From the NCBI GenBank assembly GCA_022702545.1, contig JAHRBC010000006.1:62001-126000 (forward strand): 64,000 nt of DNA, in the 5' to 3' direction. The stretch is from Phycomyces nitens. Taxonomy: Eukaryota > Mucoromycota > Mucoromycetes > Mucorales > Phycomycetaceae. The notes beneath the pieces were generated by a model. It searched no databases and was not told where the DNA came from. It saw nothing but the letters and a program-made list of their open reading frames with translations. Below are positions 33,901 to 44,289 of this stretch, piece after piece (the stretch's first letter is position 1; each line of letters begins with the position of its first letter). The position numbers were made by a program, and so were the translations under genes.

Positions 33901-33910
33901 GTATAAAATA
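27980..33910 (+). CDS. CMC-3 ORF C region with amplified mini-exon pairs (interrupted, probably decayed)
   Basis: Exon 1 at 27980-28031 has the same start context as CMC-1 (CTTCTTTATAAA then ATG) and donor GTCAG. Then come six alternating pairs: exon type A (about 50 nt) at 28097, 28333, 32747, 32976, 33211 and 33446, each followed by exon type B (about 59 nt). They are separated by introns of about 59 and 67 nt that begin GTAAAA or GTAATG and end TATAG. Terminal exons lie near 33700-33761 and 33818-33898. A+B is about 109 nt, so each repeat shifts the frame and most stacked copies cannot code in one frame. A DIRS element occupies one intron. Some splice sites have changed (a GC donor near 28147, a lost acceptor near 28442). 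The CDS label reflects homology to CMC-2 ORF C. Confidence 0.45.
28614..28694 (+). repeat. DIRS left inverted terminal repeat
   Basis: 81 bp, inverted relative to 32614-32694 with one visible mismatch (CCACGC against CCACAC). It lies upstream of the gag start at 28741. The outermost 64 bp (28550-28613) are not repeated at the right end but are copied in the internal complementary region. Confidence 0.9.
28741..29529 (+). CDS. DIRS ORF1, Gag-like protein
   Basis: 262 residues. It starts MNNEPSISVQEIQEL and ends in a strongly basic RGG-type tail (DRGRGRGRGRGGFQ) suited to RNA binding. No CCHC knuckle is present. By position it is the structural protein of the element. Its stop is followed after 8 nt by the reverse-transcriptase frame, with no ATG between them. 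Homology to DIRS Gag is inferred from position and the basic tail. Confidence 0.8.
   Translation: MNNEPSISVQEIQELIAFKRQWESEQQRKLELTPELPQEILEDLELPRPNLKKLCATFSRTRSLYDGGRWTRNTTINKQVLADIGKGTISTTNAVQARYKDSEKLRTMADASTGMFESIQAVIAGGEGVPHDQLVNLAEHARRQAVYGYGSAQQIDDEAKLWLDKAYGVPEYLRGTEDDDDKNLAYDPAFIKSFQATKFEQAILAKAMSPSRNPNSSSFGSRGRYHDRGRGRGRGRGGFQPTNSSPRPGNDQPVRPAQGAGQ
29538..31466 (+). CDS. DIRS ORF2, reverse transcriptase and RNase H
   Basis: About 642 codons in frame 0. The reverse transcriptase has the fingers/palm segment TKIDLKDAYLVVPIHP and the catalytic YYLDDI near residue 216. RNase H follows (VDASDTGWG near 381, ARELKTV, ITADRLSR near 490). The third RNase H acid, normally Asp in an SDN/TDN motif, reads Asn (HIQSNNITAIKY), which may weaken the activity. 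There is no ATG near the start; the first possible codon is TTG at 29538, so reinitiation or frameshifting after ORF1 is likely. The last 166 nt overlap the recombinase frame. Confidence 0.92.
   Translation: MSTETPKIPSQATGFQDGISPGGRLQAFVKSWETLTTQSWPRSVVGEGYKIQFRSPPVPWVLPPRSISVEADLDLEEAVQKFLSAEVIEEAPLEDNQFLSPMFVLQEKDKKRPILDCKRINSFVQIQHFKMEGVPALRDLLSPGDFMTKIDLKDAYLVVPIHPASCQYLSFRHRTKIFRFKALAFGLCAAPYVFSKLMRFALEPLRAKGIQLVYYLDDICLVAKTKELSTIHTRETMAHLESLGFIINVKKSVTTPLQQQEFLGFQFSTRTMSLSVPKAKFLNLRDKIKQTLRSSPTCRQLASLIGKFTAMMPAIGEALIRIRYLQRDLARSLHQSGRWESRAVITKEGQMELQWWLTNGHTINGMPVQESLQTSPALNIQVDASDTGWGVASSVMRTSGFWTEAEKGTSINARELKTVLFALQLHADGCQHKHVHIQSNNITAIKYAMRWGGTASPLLQELALLIWNLRVQKGIKVTMSHIAGVENITADRLSRVRKPVHEWALPRRLFQEIQRSLGRMTVDAFASRENTKLARFWSYLPDPAAEAIDAFQQRWPKRGIFAHPPWRLIPRVVQKMKQDRATIVLVTPWWQTQFWWPMVMKHALQAPIPLVSTRLQFPLAAWKLSHATIQKWRSSPRRRPSF
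31301..32566 (+). CDS. DIRS ORF3, tyrosine recombinase
   Basis: 421 residues if ATG 31301 is used. The frame is open much further upstream, so the true start is uncertain. A SAM-like N-terminal domain (KVYDLAWRRWAEWA ...) precedes the catalytic domain. The R-H-R-H-Y set is visible: Arg197 (MWRTSSDIGRL), His317 and Arg320 (HSTRSAAA), His340 (HANW), and Tyr353 or Tyr354 (RYYLRP). It would integrate circular DNA through ATT sites without a DDE integrase. Residues from about 376 to 413 are encoded by the internal complementary region, so that DNA serves both as replication template signal and as the protein tail. Confidence 0.93.
   Translation: MVADAILVAHGHEARPTSPHPISLDQATVPVSRLEAIARYYTEVEKLSEEETKFLTTANRSATNKVYDLAWRRWAEWATAQGADPLGYDPRLVCQFLAMRRTSGRSPSQLNVDRSAIASVFRIIHNGKQPIAENYLVKTFFLASGNNAPVRQPSQVAAWDPEKVLQRILLWGSTEELNLTKLQRKTALLLCLATMWRTSSDIGRLQFQDVTLSVVKDGAGTRLQGLQLLVRKPKEASQKELFLRPLVGHPELCPVETTRIFLQKTEDRRRDLPQDHTLFLADISGARVKSIRPSTMGSWIKKTLKECGVDTTIHKGHSTRSAAATAAKMRGISSTAIKKHANWSAKSQVFERYYLRPSGPIGGDITAAILGPTEKEPHWKDGVPDGQSGLSDTPSGVDRQFGLSEGRSPENEVSSRPPLPI
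32428..32538 (+). repeat. DIRS internal complementary region
   Basis: 32428-32498 is the reverse complement of 28550-28620. 32499-32501 is AAT. 32502-32538 is the reverse complement of 32688-32724. This is the diagnostic DIRS arrangement that templates completion of both ends through a circle. It lies wholly inside the recombinase frame. Confidence 0.96.
32614..32694 (-). repeat. DIRS right inverted terminal repeat
   Basis: Inverted partner of 28614-28694. The outer 30 bp up to 32724 differ from the left terminus, as expected for DIRS ends, and both are represented in the internal complementary region. Confidence 0.9.
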
Positions 33911-33959
33911 CCTCGCATCTTGAACAACACCTGCACTCTTGAATATATGTCACTAATAT

Positions 33960-34301
33960 TGTTGTATTTGGCATAATGGTATATCAGAGAAAAGTGATAT
34001 ATAAACCCAGATAGCTGGATTATCTAAAATCAAGACAAACTATACCATCCAGAAATCCTTATCCAAATATGAAAATACCATACCCAATCTATTGTGGGAC
34101 AAAGTCCCAAAATACCTATTAACTAATAACACAGCTATTATGATAATGAATATCCAAGCTGATAAGAATTATAACAATAATTATAAATACTAAGTTAACA
34201 CACTTCTTGAATCAAGGACTGGACATAACTTTAACTTTTTCTCAATCACAATAAAGAGTCTCAAAGTATCCACCGTCCCTTTTCTACTACTAAATATCAC
34301 A
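33960..34301 (+). repeat. Solo LTR, 342 bp, copy 1
   Basis: TGTTGTATTTGG ... AAATATCACA, flanked by the 5-bp duplication AATAT (33955-33959 and 34302-34306). It carries TATATAAACCC near its start and CAATAAAGAG towards the end. It is inserted between the last ORF C exons and the terminus of CMC-3. Near-identical copies lie at 38767-39108 (inverted) and 47808-48149. Confidence 0.93.
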
Positions 34302-34306
34302 AATAT

Positions 34307-34940
34307 AACTTTTATTGTATTAGAATACTGCTGCAACCACCCAAATCGCCGTCAGTCCCTATTTTCAGGTATTGTTCAGTAGTGAAGCACCCGATCCAAG
34401 TAGTATCAAGTAGGCCGGTAGAAGCGGCAAGGATAAACAGTAATAGTATTAGAGCTTGTGTACAGAGCCATTCTATTCTTTCCAATAAACACAAATATAA
34501 ACCATAAACCTAATAAGTACGGGGTATAAAACAATGGGGGGGGGATCATTCTATGCTTGATTGCACAGTAATAGTATTCGATGATTGGTTAATTGCTTGA
34601 GGATATCCTTGATACCATGGAGAAAGCCAGCTTCTCCCCAACTTTATTTGCTGTGTGTAATTGTCTTTTCAATTTATAAACACATAATCTATTACACTAA
34701 AAACATAGTTTTAAGCACAAAAATCTGGTAAACACCAAAAATCTATATGCAGAAAAAGCTAACGAACCCTACTCTCCCAAAAGTTTTCAACTTTGCACCT
34801 GTATGAGATTCGACTTTGAGCCCAGGAGAAACCTTGCTTACTCCCATACTTGTAGTATTCTGTTCTCCCCTGAAAACCTAAACTTTTCCCCTATTTATTT
34901 CTGGTTATATACATGGTTTTACCCCACAGTTTTTGCAGTG
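34307..34940. other. CMC-3 right subterminal region
   Basis: No coding sequence. 34320-34540 is the reverse complement of about 12900-13110 in CMC-1 and includes CCAATAAACAC, a likely poly(A) signal of ORF C, and a G9 run near 34540. The rest runs to the terminus TTTTTGCAGTG. Confidence 0.7.
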
Positions 34941-35597
34941 ACAACTGCTTACTGCCCCCAAACCAACGGATTATGTGAAAGAACTAATCAGTCCCTAGTC
35001 CAGACATTAGCCAAGCTTACAAGAGATGTGGACGCTAAGGATCATTGGGATGAATTTGTCAATCCAGCACTGTTAGCCCTGAGAACCACTGTCAATCATA
35101 CAACCGGACATTCCCCTTCGGAACTATTGTATGGATATTCCATGAGGACCCCAGCAACTTGGTCAGCTCCCCAGGCCCCTTTCCAGGAAGCTAATCTGGA
35201 AGATTTGGTGGCAACTAGAATCAAGACCATTCAACGGTTTACTGAGGGACTTCAAGGCAAAGCAATCAGGCGTACTAAAACAAGACAGATGGCAGACAAA
35301 GGCCGGTATGACCTTTGAGTAAGACCTAGGAAGCCGTTCAAAGTTGGCGAACAAGTCCTAATGAAAGACCCAGTCCCCAGAACCAAGCTCTCGGACAGGT
35401 GGCTAGGACCAATGACAGTTGTAGAAGTAAACAAGACCGGCACATACATTCTAGTCGGCCCAAACCGAAGAAGACTTGGAGGCCCAGTAAATGGTGATGT
35501 TCTTATCCCCTTTCAATCTTGACATGAGATAGTGCCCGAAAGACAAACTTGTCGAGCCGAAGCCAATTATCAAGCCTGGTTAGAACAAACTTCATAA
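34941..35597 (+). pseudogene. Gypsy integrase C-terminal fragment with stops
   Basis: The frame begins at the CMC-3 terminus with TTAYCPQTNGLCERTNQSL, the region holding the third integrase acid (GLCERTN). It continues through HTTGHSPSELLYG and RWLGPMTVVEV (GPY/F-like) to TAA at 35595-35597. TGA codons at 35316-35318 and 35520-35522 interrupt it. The sequence differs clearly from the gypsy element at 502-5807, so this is another family. The upstream part is missing because CMC-3 ends there. Confidence 0.85.
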
Positions 35598-35673
35598 ACT
35601 TGTATCTTATTTCTTTTTTCTTCCTTTTCCTTAGGTGCTTTCTTATATGGACTTAGACTTGTAGGGGGACCAT

Positions 35674-35930
35674 TGTCACGCTGTGTTTGTGGTTCTCCAT
35701 CTTCTGTCCATATCGAAAGCACACCATCTTCTTAACAATTGGCATGCCACCGTTTTTCAAGAGTGAGCACTCCATATTTTTACTAAGCAACCTTTCCTGA
35801 TTTCTTCCATTTTAATTAATATAAATACCAACCAAGATCTAACAAAATAAATCATCAAATTAAACCCTTTACAACTTTCTCTTACATTTGCTTCTACGTT
35901 TCTTCCTGAAGAACAATTCCATTTGCTTGC
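35674..35930 (+). repeat. Partial LTR of the decayed gypsy fragment
   Basis: A purine tract GTAGGGGGA ends just before TGTCACGC at 35674, the expected junction of polypurine tract and 3' LTR. It contains ATATAAATACC near 35820 and AAAATAAATC near 35845. It is cut off by the CMC-4 left end at 35934. Confidence 0.6.
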
Positions 35931-36173
35931 TAACACTGCAAAAATCAATTTAAATCATAATTTAATAGTTATCTGGAATTATCAATAACATGAGTAAAAA
36001 TATTTATAACTCAGGCAAAATCTTGCATTAACAATAGAGATTGATTTGAATGTTTTTATTGGCTGAATGATATTCAATCATCTGATTTAATATTCTCAAG
36101 TAAAAAAGTATTTTTTAACTATTAGTACTGGATACTTTGTACTCCTTCTTTACTATACTAAGTAACAAGAAAA

Positions 36174-38517
36174 ATGTCTTCCATTTGTAATTCCAATGAA
36201 GTGCAATGCAGATGCTCGAAATGCTCTCGCAATCATTCTGGCTTCATAATGACGAGCAAAAGAACTGCAGCTCGCCATGTCCAAAGCGATGAGGACAAAT
36301 TGTTTAACAGTCAGATTAATAGTAAATAAGCTACAGAAATATAGACCTTAATAATAATAATATATAATTCAAACCAAATAGCATATTCAAGCCAAGTAAA
36401 CACCATCAATAATACTATGGAAATAGACCAGGCTGATGAGGGTTTTGAGTGTAATTTTATTTTATTTACCAAAGGGGTATTCAACCGTATTTAAATTGTG
36501 TATCCATAGACAATATTTCTTCTCCTGGTACACCTTTACCAATTGAGACTATAGAGTTTCTCTTACCTCTTTCAGTGGAAGAGTCTATTTTTGGAACAGG
36601 TGAAGAATATATTGATGCTTTCTCTGACTCTGAAGACTATGAGAAGAGTGATGACGATGAAGAGCAGGACCAGGATGAAGAAACAGGTGCAAAATAAAAA
36701 AGGATAATGTTATTACTAAAAGCAATATATTAACATGCGGCTCAATCAAACTATAGATAATTTACCAAACCTCCCTCAAGATCCATGGCACCGACTGATA
36801 ACAGTGTTCATTGTCATGTTTATATCTTGTTTTGTTGTTGATGAAGGCAGCGTCATTTTGATTACCTTTATCAATTCGGTTCTTGAGCACTATGGCGAGG
36901 AATTTCATCTTCCTACTAGTATTCCTGGCTTGAAGAAAATGAGTGGATTCAGCGACTTGACAAGTGGCGTGTCAAAATATGTAGCATGTGGAAATTGTCA
37001 TAGTATCTTCAGTGATGTTAATGGAGCTCCTAGTACATGCGACTTCAAGAAACTTGGAAGCAATAGAGAGTGTGGAAATGCATTGTACAAAATCAGCAAC
37101 ATTAAAACTCTGAGACCAAACCGCACATATGTATATAACTCCCTCAAAACAGCTTTGAAAAAATTGTTCCAGCGCCCTACGTTTGAGAATCAAATCAACA
37201 AGTGGAACCGTGGACCAAAGATTGCTGGAACAATATTTGACGTATACAATGGAAGAATGTGGAAGGAGTTCGTGGATGAAGCTGGTTTACAATTTGTTGC
37301 CAAGGAAAGGTCATTGCTGCTCACTCTCAACATCGATTTGTTTCAACCCTTTGATGGGTGACATATTCCTGTGGAGCAATATACCTGACAATCAACAACC
37401 TCCCAAGAGAAGAGCAAAATAAGGCAGAGAATGTCATACTTGTGGATCTGATGCCTGCACCAAAAGAAGCCAGCACTTCAGAGATAAATAATTATCTTCG
37501 GCCTCTTGTTGACGAGCTTAAAGAATTGTACACAGGCATCTATATCAACACCCACACCTGCTCCAAGACTCTGGTCCGTGCTGCTCTGCTAATGGTTGCA
37601 TGTGATATACCTGCTGCAAGAAAAACTTGTTGATTCACTTCGCACAACAGTACAAATGCATGCCATAAGTGTAATCGCCACTTCCATCGGTTTGAAGGTA
37701 CCAGCATCGTTGATTATTCTGGCTTCAAGTTTTCTGAATGGACAGGCAGAACCAAAGAAGAAAATCTGAAGCATGCTATTATGTGGAAGAATGCAGCAAC
37801 TAATGTGGAGAGAAAACGATTAGAGGTTGAAAACGGGGTTCGCTGGTCAGAGCTTCATCGACTAGGATACTTTGAGCCCGTACGATCAACCATAATTGAT
37901 CCAATGCACAACCTTTTCCTGGGAACTGCAAAGAGAATGGTTGAAAAATGGTTATTCGACAATCTTCTCAATGACCATGATCTTGTAGAAATGCAAAACG
38001 AAGCAAATACCATGACTCTGCCACCAGACTATACCACATTGACTACGAAGATTGGAAAGGGATTTCCTTTCATGAAAGCTGATGAATGGAAATCCTGGTG
38101 CTTGATATATTCTCCTGTCATGCTTAAGTCCAGATTACGCAATGATTTTTTTGTCAACTGGATCCATTTTGTTGATGCATGCCGATTGTTGACAAAGCCA
38201 AGTATCACCGATGAAGAGTTAAGCCAAGCTCACAACAGTCTAGAGAAATTCTGCATTGGATGTGAGAAATTGTATGAACCTGATCTTCTATCGCCCAATA
38301 TGCACCTTCACCTTCACCTGAAAGAAACAATCCAAGATTTTGGCCCAATATACGGGTACTGGCTTTTTAGCTTCAAACGATACAATGGCCTAATCAAAGG
38401 TTTCAACACAAACAAGAAGAATGGCTTTGAAAAAACCTATATGGATAAATTCATCAAAAATGCATCAAAGGGCGATTTTTACAGATCACACCTCACCACC
38501 CTCACCAACCCATCTCA
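36174..38517 (+). pseudogene. CMC-4 ORF A transposase, 5' part
   Basis: Exons 36174-36321 (148 nt), 36382-36450 (69), 36510-36686 (177) and 36757 onward join in phase 1. Exon 1 has CRCSKCSRNHSGF then His. Exon 3 is very acidic (SDSEDYEKSDDDEEQDQDEE). In exon 4 a G is missing in the run at about 37360 (LFQPFDG, then shifted YSCGAIYL), and TGA at 37631-37633 replaces Gly of the TCGFTSHNS motif. The first catalytic segment reads NIDLFQPFDG, with Leu instead of the usual Trp. The coding sequence then meets the CMC-5 terminus after the TCA at 38515-38517. Confidence 0.87.
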
Positions 38518-38766
38518 CACTGCAAAAAATACCCGATTTCAACTCTGAATACATCAATTGAAACGAGGGGAGTATAGGTCTTGGATTAGCCCTTTTCTTG
38601 ATTGCTCACTTTAGACGGCGTTAAGAATATTTGGTAGTTCTATTGGATGGACATTAGAATATGTCTTTATTTTTGTTGATTATTCAACTACGATATTTTC
38701 TCTGTCTTTTGAAGGTCGCGAAATTAATATTCTTGGGGATGTTGAAAATAAATTATCAAATATGGG

Positions 38767-39108
38767 TGTGATATTTAGTAGTAGAAAAGGGACGGTGGAT
38801 ACTTTGAGACTCTTTATTGTGATTGAGAAAAAGTTAAAGTTATGTCCCGTCCTTGATTCAAGAAGTGTGTTAACTTAGTATTTATAATTATTGTTATAAT
38901 TCTTATCAGCTTGGATATTCATTATCATAATAGCTGTGTTATTAGTTAATAGGTATTTTGGGACTTTGTCCCACAATAGATTGGGTATGGTATTTTCATA
39001 TTTGGATAAGGATTTCTGGATGGTATAGTTTGTCTTGATTTTAGATAATCCAGCTATCTGGGTTTATATATCACTTTTCTCTGATATACCATTATGCCAA
39101 ATACAACA
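38767..39108 (-). repeat. Solo LTR, 342 bp, copy 2 (inverted)
   Basis: Reverse orientation relative to 33960-34301 and the same length. It is flanked by the 5-bp duplication ATGGG (38762-38766 and 39109-39113). It lies upstream of the CMC-5 transposase start, where it could influence transcription. Confidence 0.93.
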
Positions 39109-39442
39109 ATGGGCAAGAGTGCGCAGCTGAGACTACTTGAAATATATATTTAGTTAAAGTATATTTTAATGACGATGTACTTTGGTTAATGAAGAGTTGG
39201 AGAAATAGACATGATATCATATTATTAAAAGATGTATATACAAAACAACTACTTGGTATATAGTCATATATTTAAAATGAAATAATGTCAATTTCCAAAT
39301 ACAATCATTAAGTGAATTTGTTAATATTTATAATAACGGCATGTACGTAATGTAAATGGTTCCTGAACTATAAAACAAGCAAAATAAACTATGTTCCTAA
39401 ACCACTTTTCTTTATATCAATCCTATAACCTCTTTAAACAAT

Positions 39443-42400
39443 ATGTACAACACTTTCAATAACAAAGTTCAATGCCAGTGCTCAGTCTGCTCTCTCGATG
39501 TCCAAGGATTTGTAGCAGTATCTGCCCAAACAGCACGAAGACATGCTGATAACGATCTTGTCAGACATTTTATGCAGACAGCTTCTTGTAAGTAATATAT
39601 ATATAATTTGTTTGCATTTCAAAGTGTAATTAAACATTTTAAAAAATATAGCATTGTCAGCTGAAGCAATTCAGATGGAGAATGACAATAACATGGAGAT
39701 TGATGCCGAGGTCCATGATGTTGATGCTCATGTTGAATGTAAGTATAAAATTTTATTCAAATTGCATAATAAATTGCAGCCACTTGAATATTTACTTTTT
39801 TGCTCCAAAAAAAAAAACAATGGAAAACTTACCTGTGTCTGTTACCAATTTTTGTTTATAGCTGAAAATGAAGATGAGGATATCATTGAGCTTGATACAA
39901 TGGAAGGCTCTGAATATGAAGCTGAAGAATTTGAAGGTTAGTAAAAGTACAAGAAAAACATAGATATCATATATTAATATACAAAACCCAAATAGAACAA
40001 TTCTCATCCTCCAACATGCCAGCGGATAACACCCATGCTTTCATTGCTGCCTTTGCCACCTTTTTCATATCAAAATATGTTGTAAACTCTGGAGGAGCAA
40101 TTTTGATCAAGTTCCTCAATGAGGTTTTGGCGCACTTTGGCGAATCATTCCGTCTGCCATTGAGTTTGAGTGGTCTTTCCTCCATGACAGGATTCAACCA
40201 AGTCTGCAAAGGTGTCCAGCGCTACGTGGTGTGTGGCGAGTGCCACAAGACATACATGGAGTTTGATGGTGTTCCCCAGTGCTGCAACTTCAGAAGACTT
40301 TCTGGCGGTATATGTGGCGCCGATCTCTTCAAGCCTTCGAGAAACGTAGCACTGCCAAAGAAGGTGTATATGTACAACTCCTTGATTTCTGCCTTGTCCA
40401 TTCTCTTCTGTCGCCCTGGATTCGAAAGCAGTATCAATCACTGGAGACATAGACAGCAAGTTGCAGGCATGATGTTTGATGTCTATGATGGTGCCAAGTG
40501 GAGCAATCTGGAAGACAGCAATGGTCAGCAATTCGTGGCTCATGAACGATCAATCATGTTGACTCTAAACATCGATTGGTTTCAACCTTTTGATGGGGTT
40601 ACTTACTCTTGTGGGGCAATCTACATGTCCATAAACAACTTGCCACGAGACGAACGATACAAGAAGGAGAACACCATTCTTGTTGGCCTCATGCCTGGCC
40701 CAAAAGAAGCCAAGACCAGTGAGATCAATCACTACCTCCGTCCTCTTGTTGCCGAGCTCCAATCCTTGTATGTGGGTGTGGTGATCCCTACTGTGCGCTG
40801 TCCTTCTGGTGCTCTTGTCCGTGCTGCTCTTTTCCTTGTTGCCTGCGACATTCCTGCTGCTCACAAGACATGCGGATTCACGTCCCACATGAGCACCAAT
40901 GCCTGCCACAAGTGCAATCGCCAGTTCTCCCATCTCCCAGGGAATGGCGGTGTTGATTATTCTGGTTTTGTCTTTTCCGAGTGGGTGCCTCGAACCAAAG
41001 CAGATAATCGTCGTGATGCCCTGGCCTGGAAGCGTGCATCGAGTGAGGCAGACCAAAAGAGGATGGAAAAGGAGAATGGAGTCCGCTGGTCAGAACTCCA
41101 CAATCTTGAGTACTTTAATGTAGTCGAGTGCACCATCATTGACCCGATGCATAACCTCTTCTTGGGAACCTCGAAGCGAGTGATGGAGAAGTGGAGATCA
41201 GCTGGTCTGATCACCAACAGAGACTTGGCCAATATGCAACAAGAGGCTGACAATATGGTCCTTCCCCCAGATATGAGCACCCTCAAGAAGAAGATTGGCA
41301 AGGACTTCCCGTTCATGAAGGCCGACGAATGGAAGTCCTGGTGCCTGGTATACTCGCCTGTCCTCTTGAAAGACCGGTTGCCAAGGGACAATCTTGACAA
41401 TTGGATGTGCTTCGTCAACGCCTGCCGATACTTGTCCAAGCCCAGCATATCAGAAGACGAGTTAGCCGAAGCCCATTTCTGTTTGGAGTTGTTTGGACAA
41501 GGATGTCAGAACTTGTATGGTGCAGATTTTATCTCACCTAACATGCATCTACATCTGCATCTTCATGAGACGATCGTCAACTTTGGGCCAGTATACGGCT
41601 ATTGGCTTTTCAGCTTCGAGAGGTACAATGGTGTACTGAAGAACTACACGACGAACAAGAGAGACGGCTTTGAGGCCACGTTCATGCGAAAATATCTTGA
41701 GGACTCTTGCAAGGTTGATATTGCTTGTAGAATGATGGCCGTAATTGGAAATGCATCGTATATTGCATTGCTTTCTGAACTCGTCGAGTTTACTCCTCCT
41801 CCTGCTCCAATTGTCCATGCGTCCACTGCAACCACCACTGTCACCACCGCCCCATATTTCCAAGTTGCTTCTCCTAGGTTCGACCTAAAAGTCTTTCTTG
41901 ATTCCGCGCAGTTCAGTACTGTCAACATCAAAGGCAATGAACCTCTTCCTTCGTCGGCCTTCCCACTTTCCCTAGGGCAATATGAACGAATGGTAGAAGA
42001 AGAGTATGAGCATCTTCTTGAGTTCTACAGAGACTCCTATGACGATGATTCTCTTCGCAGTTACCAGCAAGCTTCGTTCGGCAATGTCTTTGTCAACAAT
42101 ATGATCCAGAAGTTCCCATCGATCAACTTGCTTGGCCAGATATACAAAGGGAGCAATGGTGCAGTTCGCCGCGGGTCATATATACAGGCAATCTTCCAAG
42201 AGAACAATGACCGTGGTATAAGTGCCTTTACTGGTCAGATTCAGTATTTGTTTGTCAACTCGCTTGTGAATCCCCAGACTCTTCAACCTGACAATCATAC
42301 CTTTGCTTATGTCAAATGGTATAGGTCATCTGGTCTGAACACAAGAAGTGATGAAGGGATAGAGTTGAATGAGTTTGCCTTTGCCCGAGGGGATTATCAA

Positions 42401-42514
42401 AATATCTTGCCAGTGCACCAAATCTTGCTGTCGGTTGCCATTGGTGAGCATACAACTGAGACAGGAAATGTTAAGATGATTGTTGCTCCTGTTCTTAGAA
42501 AAATATATGCTTAA
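39443..42514 (+). CDS. CMC-5 ORF A transposase (intact, 4 exons)
   Basis: Exons 39443-39587, 39652-39738, 39862-39936 and 39996-42514 join in frame to 941 residues, with introns of 64, 123 and 59 nt. It cuts and pastes the element. Residues 1-48 hold CQCSVCSLDVQGF followed by RRHAD, a putative zinc-binding module. An acidic linker follows (ENEDEDIIELD). The core has a CGECHKTY ... CC ... CGAD cysteine cluster. Proposed catalytic acids are Asp near 296 (NIDWFQPFDG), Asp near 485 (IIDPMHNLFLG) and Glu near 644 (SFERYNGVLKN), as in Tnp2-type/Plavaka transposases. TSHMSTNACHKCNRQF may form another metal site. The C-terminus ends VAPVLRKIYA. The gene converges with ORF B, with 85 bp between the stops. 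The start fits the exon-1 length of the sister copies (145-148 nt). Confidence 0.93.
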
Positions 42515-42599
42515 AAATAAATATCTTTACCTATCCTTATCTCACAAAAGTATCTGCAGCAAAAGATAGCCAAAAAATATAAAACATAAAATAGATAGT

Positions 42600-43839
42600 C
42601 TATTCATTATTTATTGTCCACGCGGCCAATGGGACTGCTAAATCCTTTGGTACATCCTTTTGACGAACTACTCGGACGCGTTTCAAAATGGAGCTTCCCT
42701 TTTTCTTTAGTGACTGGGAAGCAAAATCATCAACAAGATCTATAAAAGTCTGGAGCTATTGAATATAATAAGGTGTATTAATAAAAGATATAGAATTTTA
42801 ATATGAAAAACTATGCTAAAATAATTACCTCGTCACTTCTCCAGCTAGGGCGAAAGGCCTTTACCTTATCTTCTCCATCAGTCTCATCTTCAGACATGGT
42901 TTCCTTTTGGAGGGCATGGTCGCAATTTTTTCTGCCCATCTCTCTGTCAATCTGGTCTCTGTACTTGTTGTATGCCTTGATTCGGCGACGAAGAATCTGT
43001 ATATTAAGTGTGTAAGAAAATAACAGTTTTATATTGATTAAAATATAAACTTACCGTAACAGTTCGCTGTCGTCTTCTGCATGCAAGTCTTTTTCTGTCT
43101 GCAGCCTCTGGGGTTCGCTGGCGCTGGCGCACCTGGTTGACAAAATGGTTTTTTACCATTTTGGCAAGATCATTCAAAGGGATCGCCTTTCCTGCCTCTT
43201 GTCTTCCCAAGTAGGTGATCAGCCTTATGGCCAGTGCATTGTTATAGCTACTGTTGTAGTAGCTAGTCAAGGACCACCCTTGCTTGGCATCATTCTCCAT
43301 TATCTTGACAGGGTTGTCACTGGTGAAGTTTGGGTGCTTGATATAGCCATTGATTAATTTCTATAAATTGGTTTTAGATACTCTTCTTATTGATTTTATG
43401 TCTAGTCAAGACTTACTGAGATCTTTGGATATCTCTTTCCAACAACGTAGGGTTCCTCACCCCGAGGTACCAAACTGGCCACTGCAATCGTTCTTGCAGG
43501 AGTATTTCCACCAGACAAAATATCCTTGATGCTGATTTGGCCAGTGACAAGTCTATCAATGACCTTCTCAAGCTGCGAAATTGACGTCTTGCAATCACCC
43601 ACTTCACTTGCAATTGTCTTGTTTTGATTTTCAAGAGAATCCATCTTGATATTTGCCAAGTTTAGCAAGCTACAGATTTCATTATCATCCTGGTAATTGG
43701 ATGTCTCTTCTGCTGTTACAGTGGCCGAAGTAGATGCAGTGGTAAGTTCACTGTTCTGGACATTAGCCATAGCACTACGCATAATAGATGCATAGATAGG
43801 ACTACTGGTAGAGATTTTGGAGATGTCAAAGTTGTTCAT
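42600..43839 (-). CDS. CMC-5 ORF B accessory protein (intact, 4 exons)
   Basis: Exons on the minus strand: 43839-43417 (423 nt), 43360-43055 (306), 42996-42829 (168) and 42755-42600 (156), all phase 0, giving 350 residues. Exon 1 contains a probable coiled coil (SLENQNKTIASEVGDCKTS). Exon 2 has the conserved block with the basic RQRQRTPEAADRKRLACRRR tail. Exon 3 carries MSEDETDGEDK then PSWRSDE. Exon 4 ends VPLAAWTINNE. The function is unknown. The coiled coil plus Arg-rich stretch suggests a DNA-binding oligomer acting with the transposase, which is inference. Confidence 0.85.
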
Positions 43840-44289
43840 TTTCTATATGAATAAATGTTTAAATGACAATTATTAATATTTTATCTTTATGATATTATAA
43901 TGTTTCTTACAAGTAAAGAAGTATAATGAACTGTTACTGATGTTTATTCTACAATATATAATCATATTTTACAATGACTTGCTTAAAACTAATTAGTGTC
44001 TTTTATTGATTAAATAAAGCGTCTAACTGTAAAATGAAAATGACGATTATATTATGTTTTTGGGATTATTGATTTTAGAGACCGCACTTTTTTTAGGGGT
44101 AAACCACCTTGGAACTCAAATTATTTTTTGTTTTTTCTCTTTTGCCTCTTGCTCTTATACACATACTGGTAATTATTTTATTCTTATTATTTTATGTAAT
44201 TACTTAATAATTTTGCCATTATCTTTACAGATCATCAACAAGCTTCTTCTCTTTGGTCATTTTACATGGTTTAATAACATAAAATAATA

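Larger units (their letters stand above)
25581..34940 (+). mobile_element. CMC-3: 5'-truncated CACTA/Plavaka-type transposon with nested DIRS element
   Basis: It begins inside ORF A, directly after the CMC-2 right end, and ends with its own right terminus ACAGTTTTTGCAGTG at 34940. It contains the ORF A C-terminus, ORF B, and an ORF C region whose exon pair is amplified six times. A DIRS element sits in that region (28550-32724) and a solo LTR at 33960-34301. Beyond the right end lies a gypsy integrase fragment. Confidence 0.85.

Noticed and set aside
39792..40007. Minus-strand frame opposite introns of the CMC-5 transposase
   Set aside because: It runs across intron 2, exon 3 and intron 3 of a well-supported gene on the other strand.
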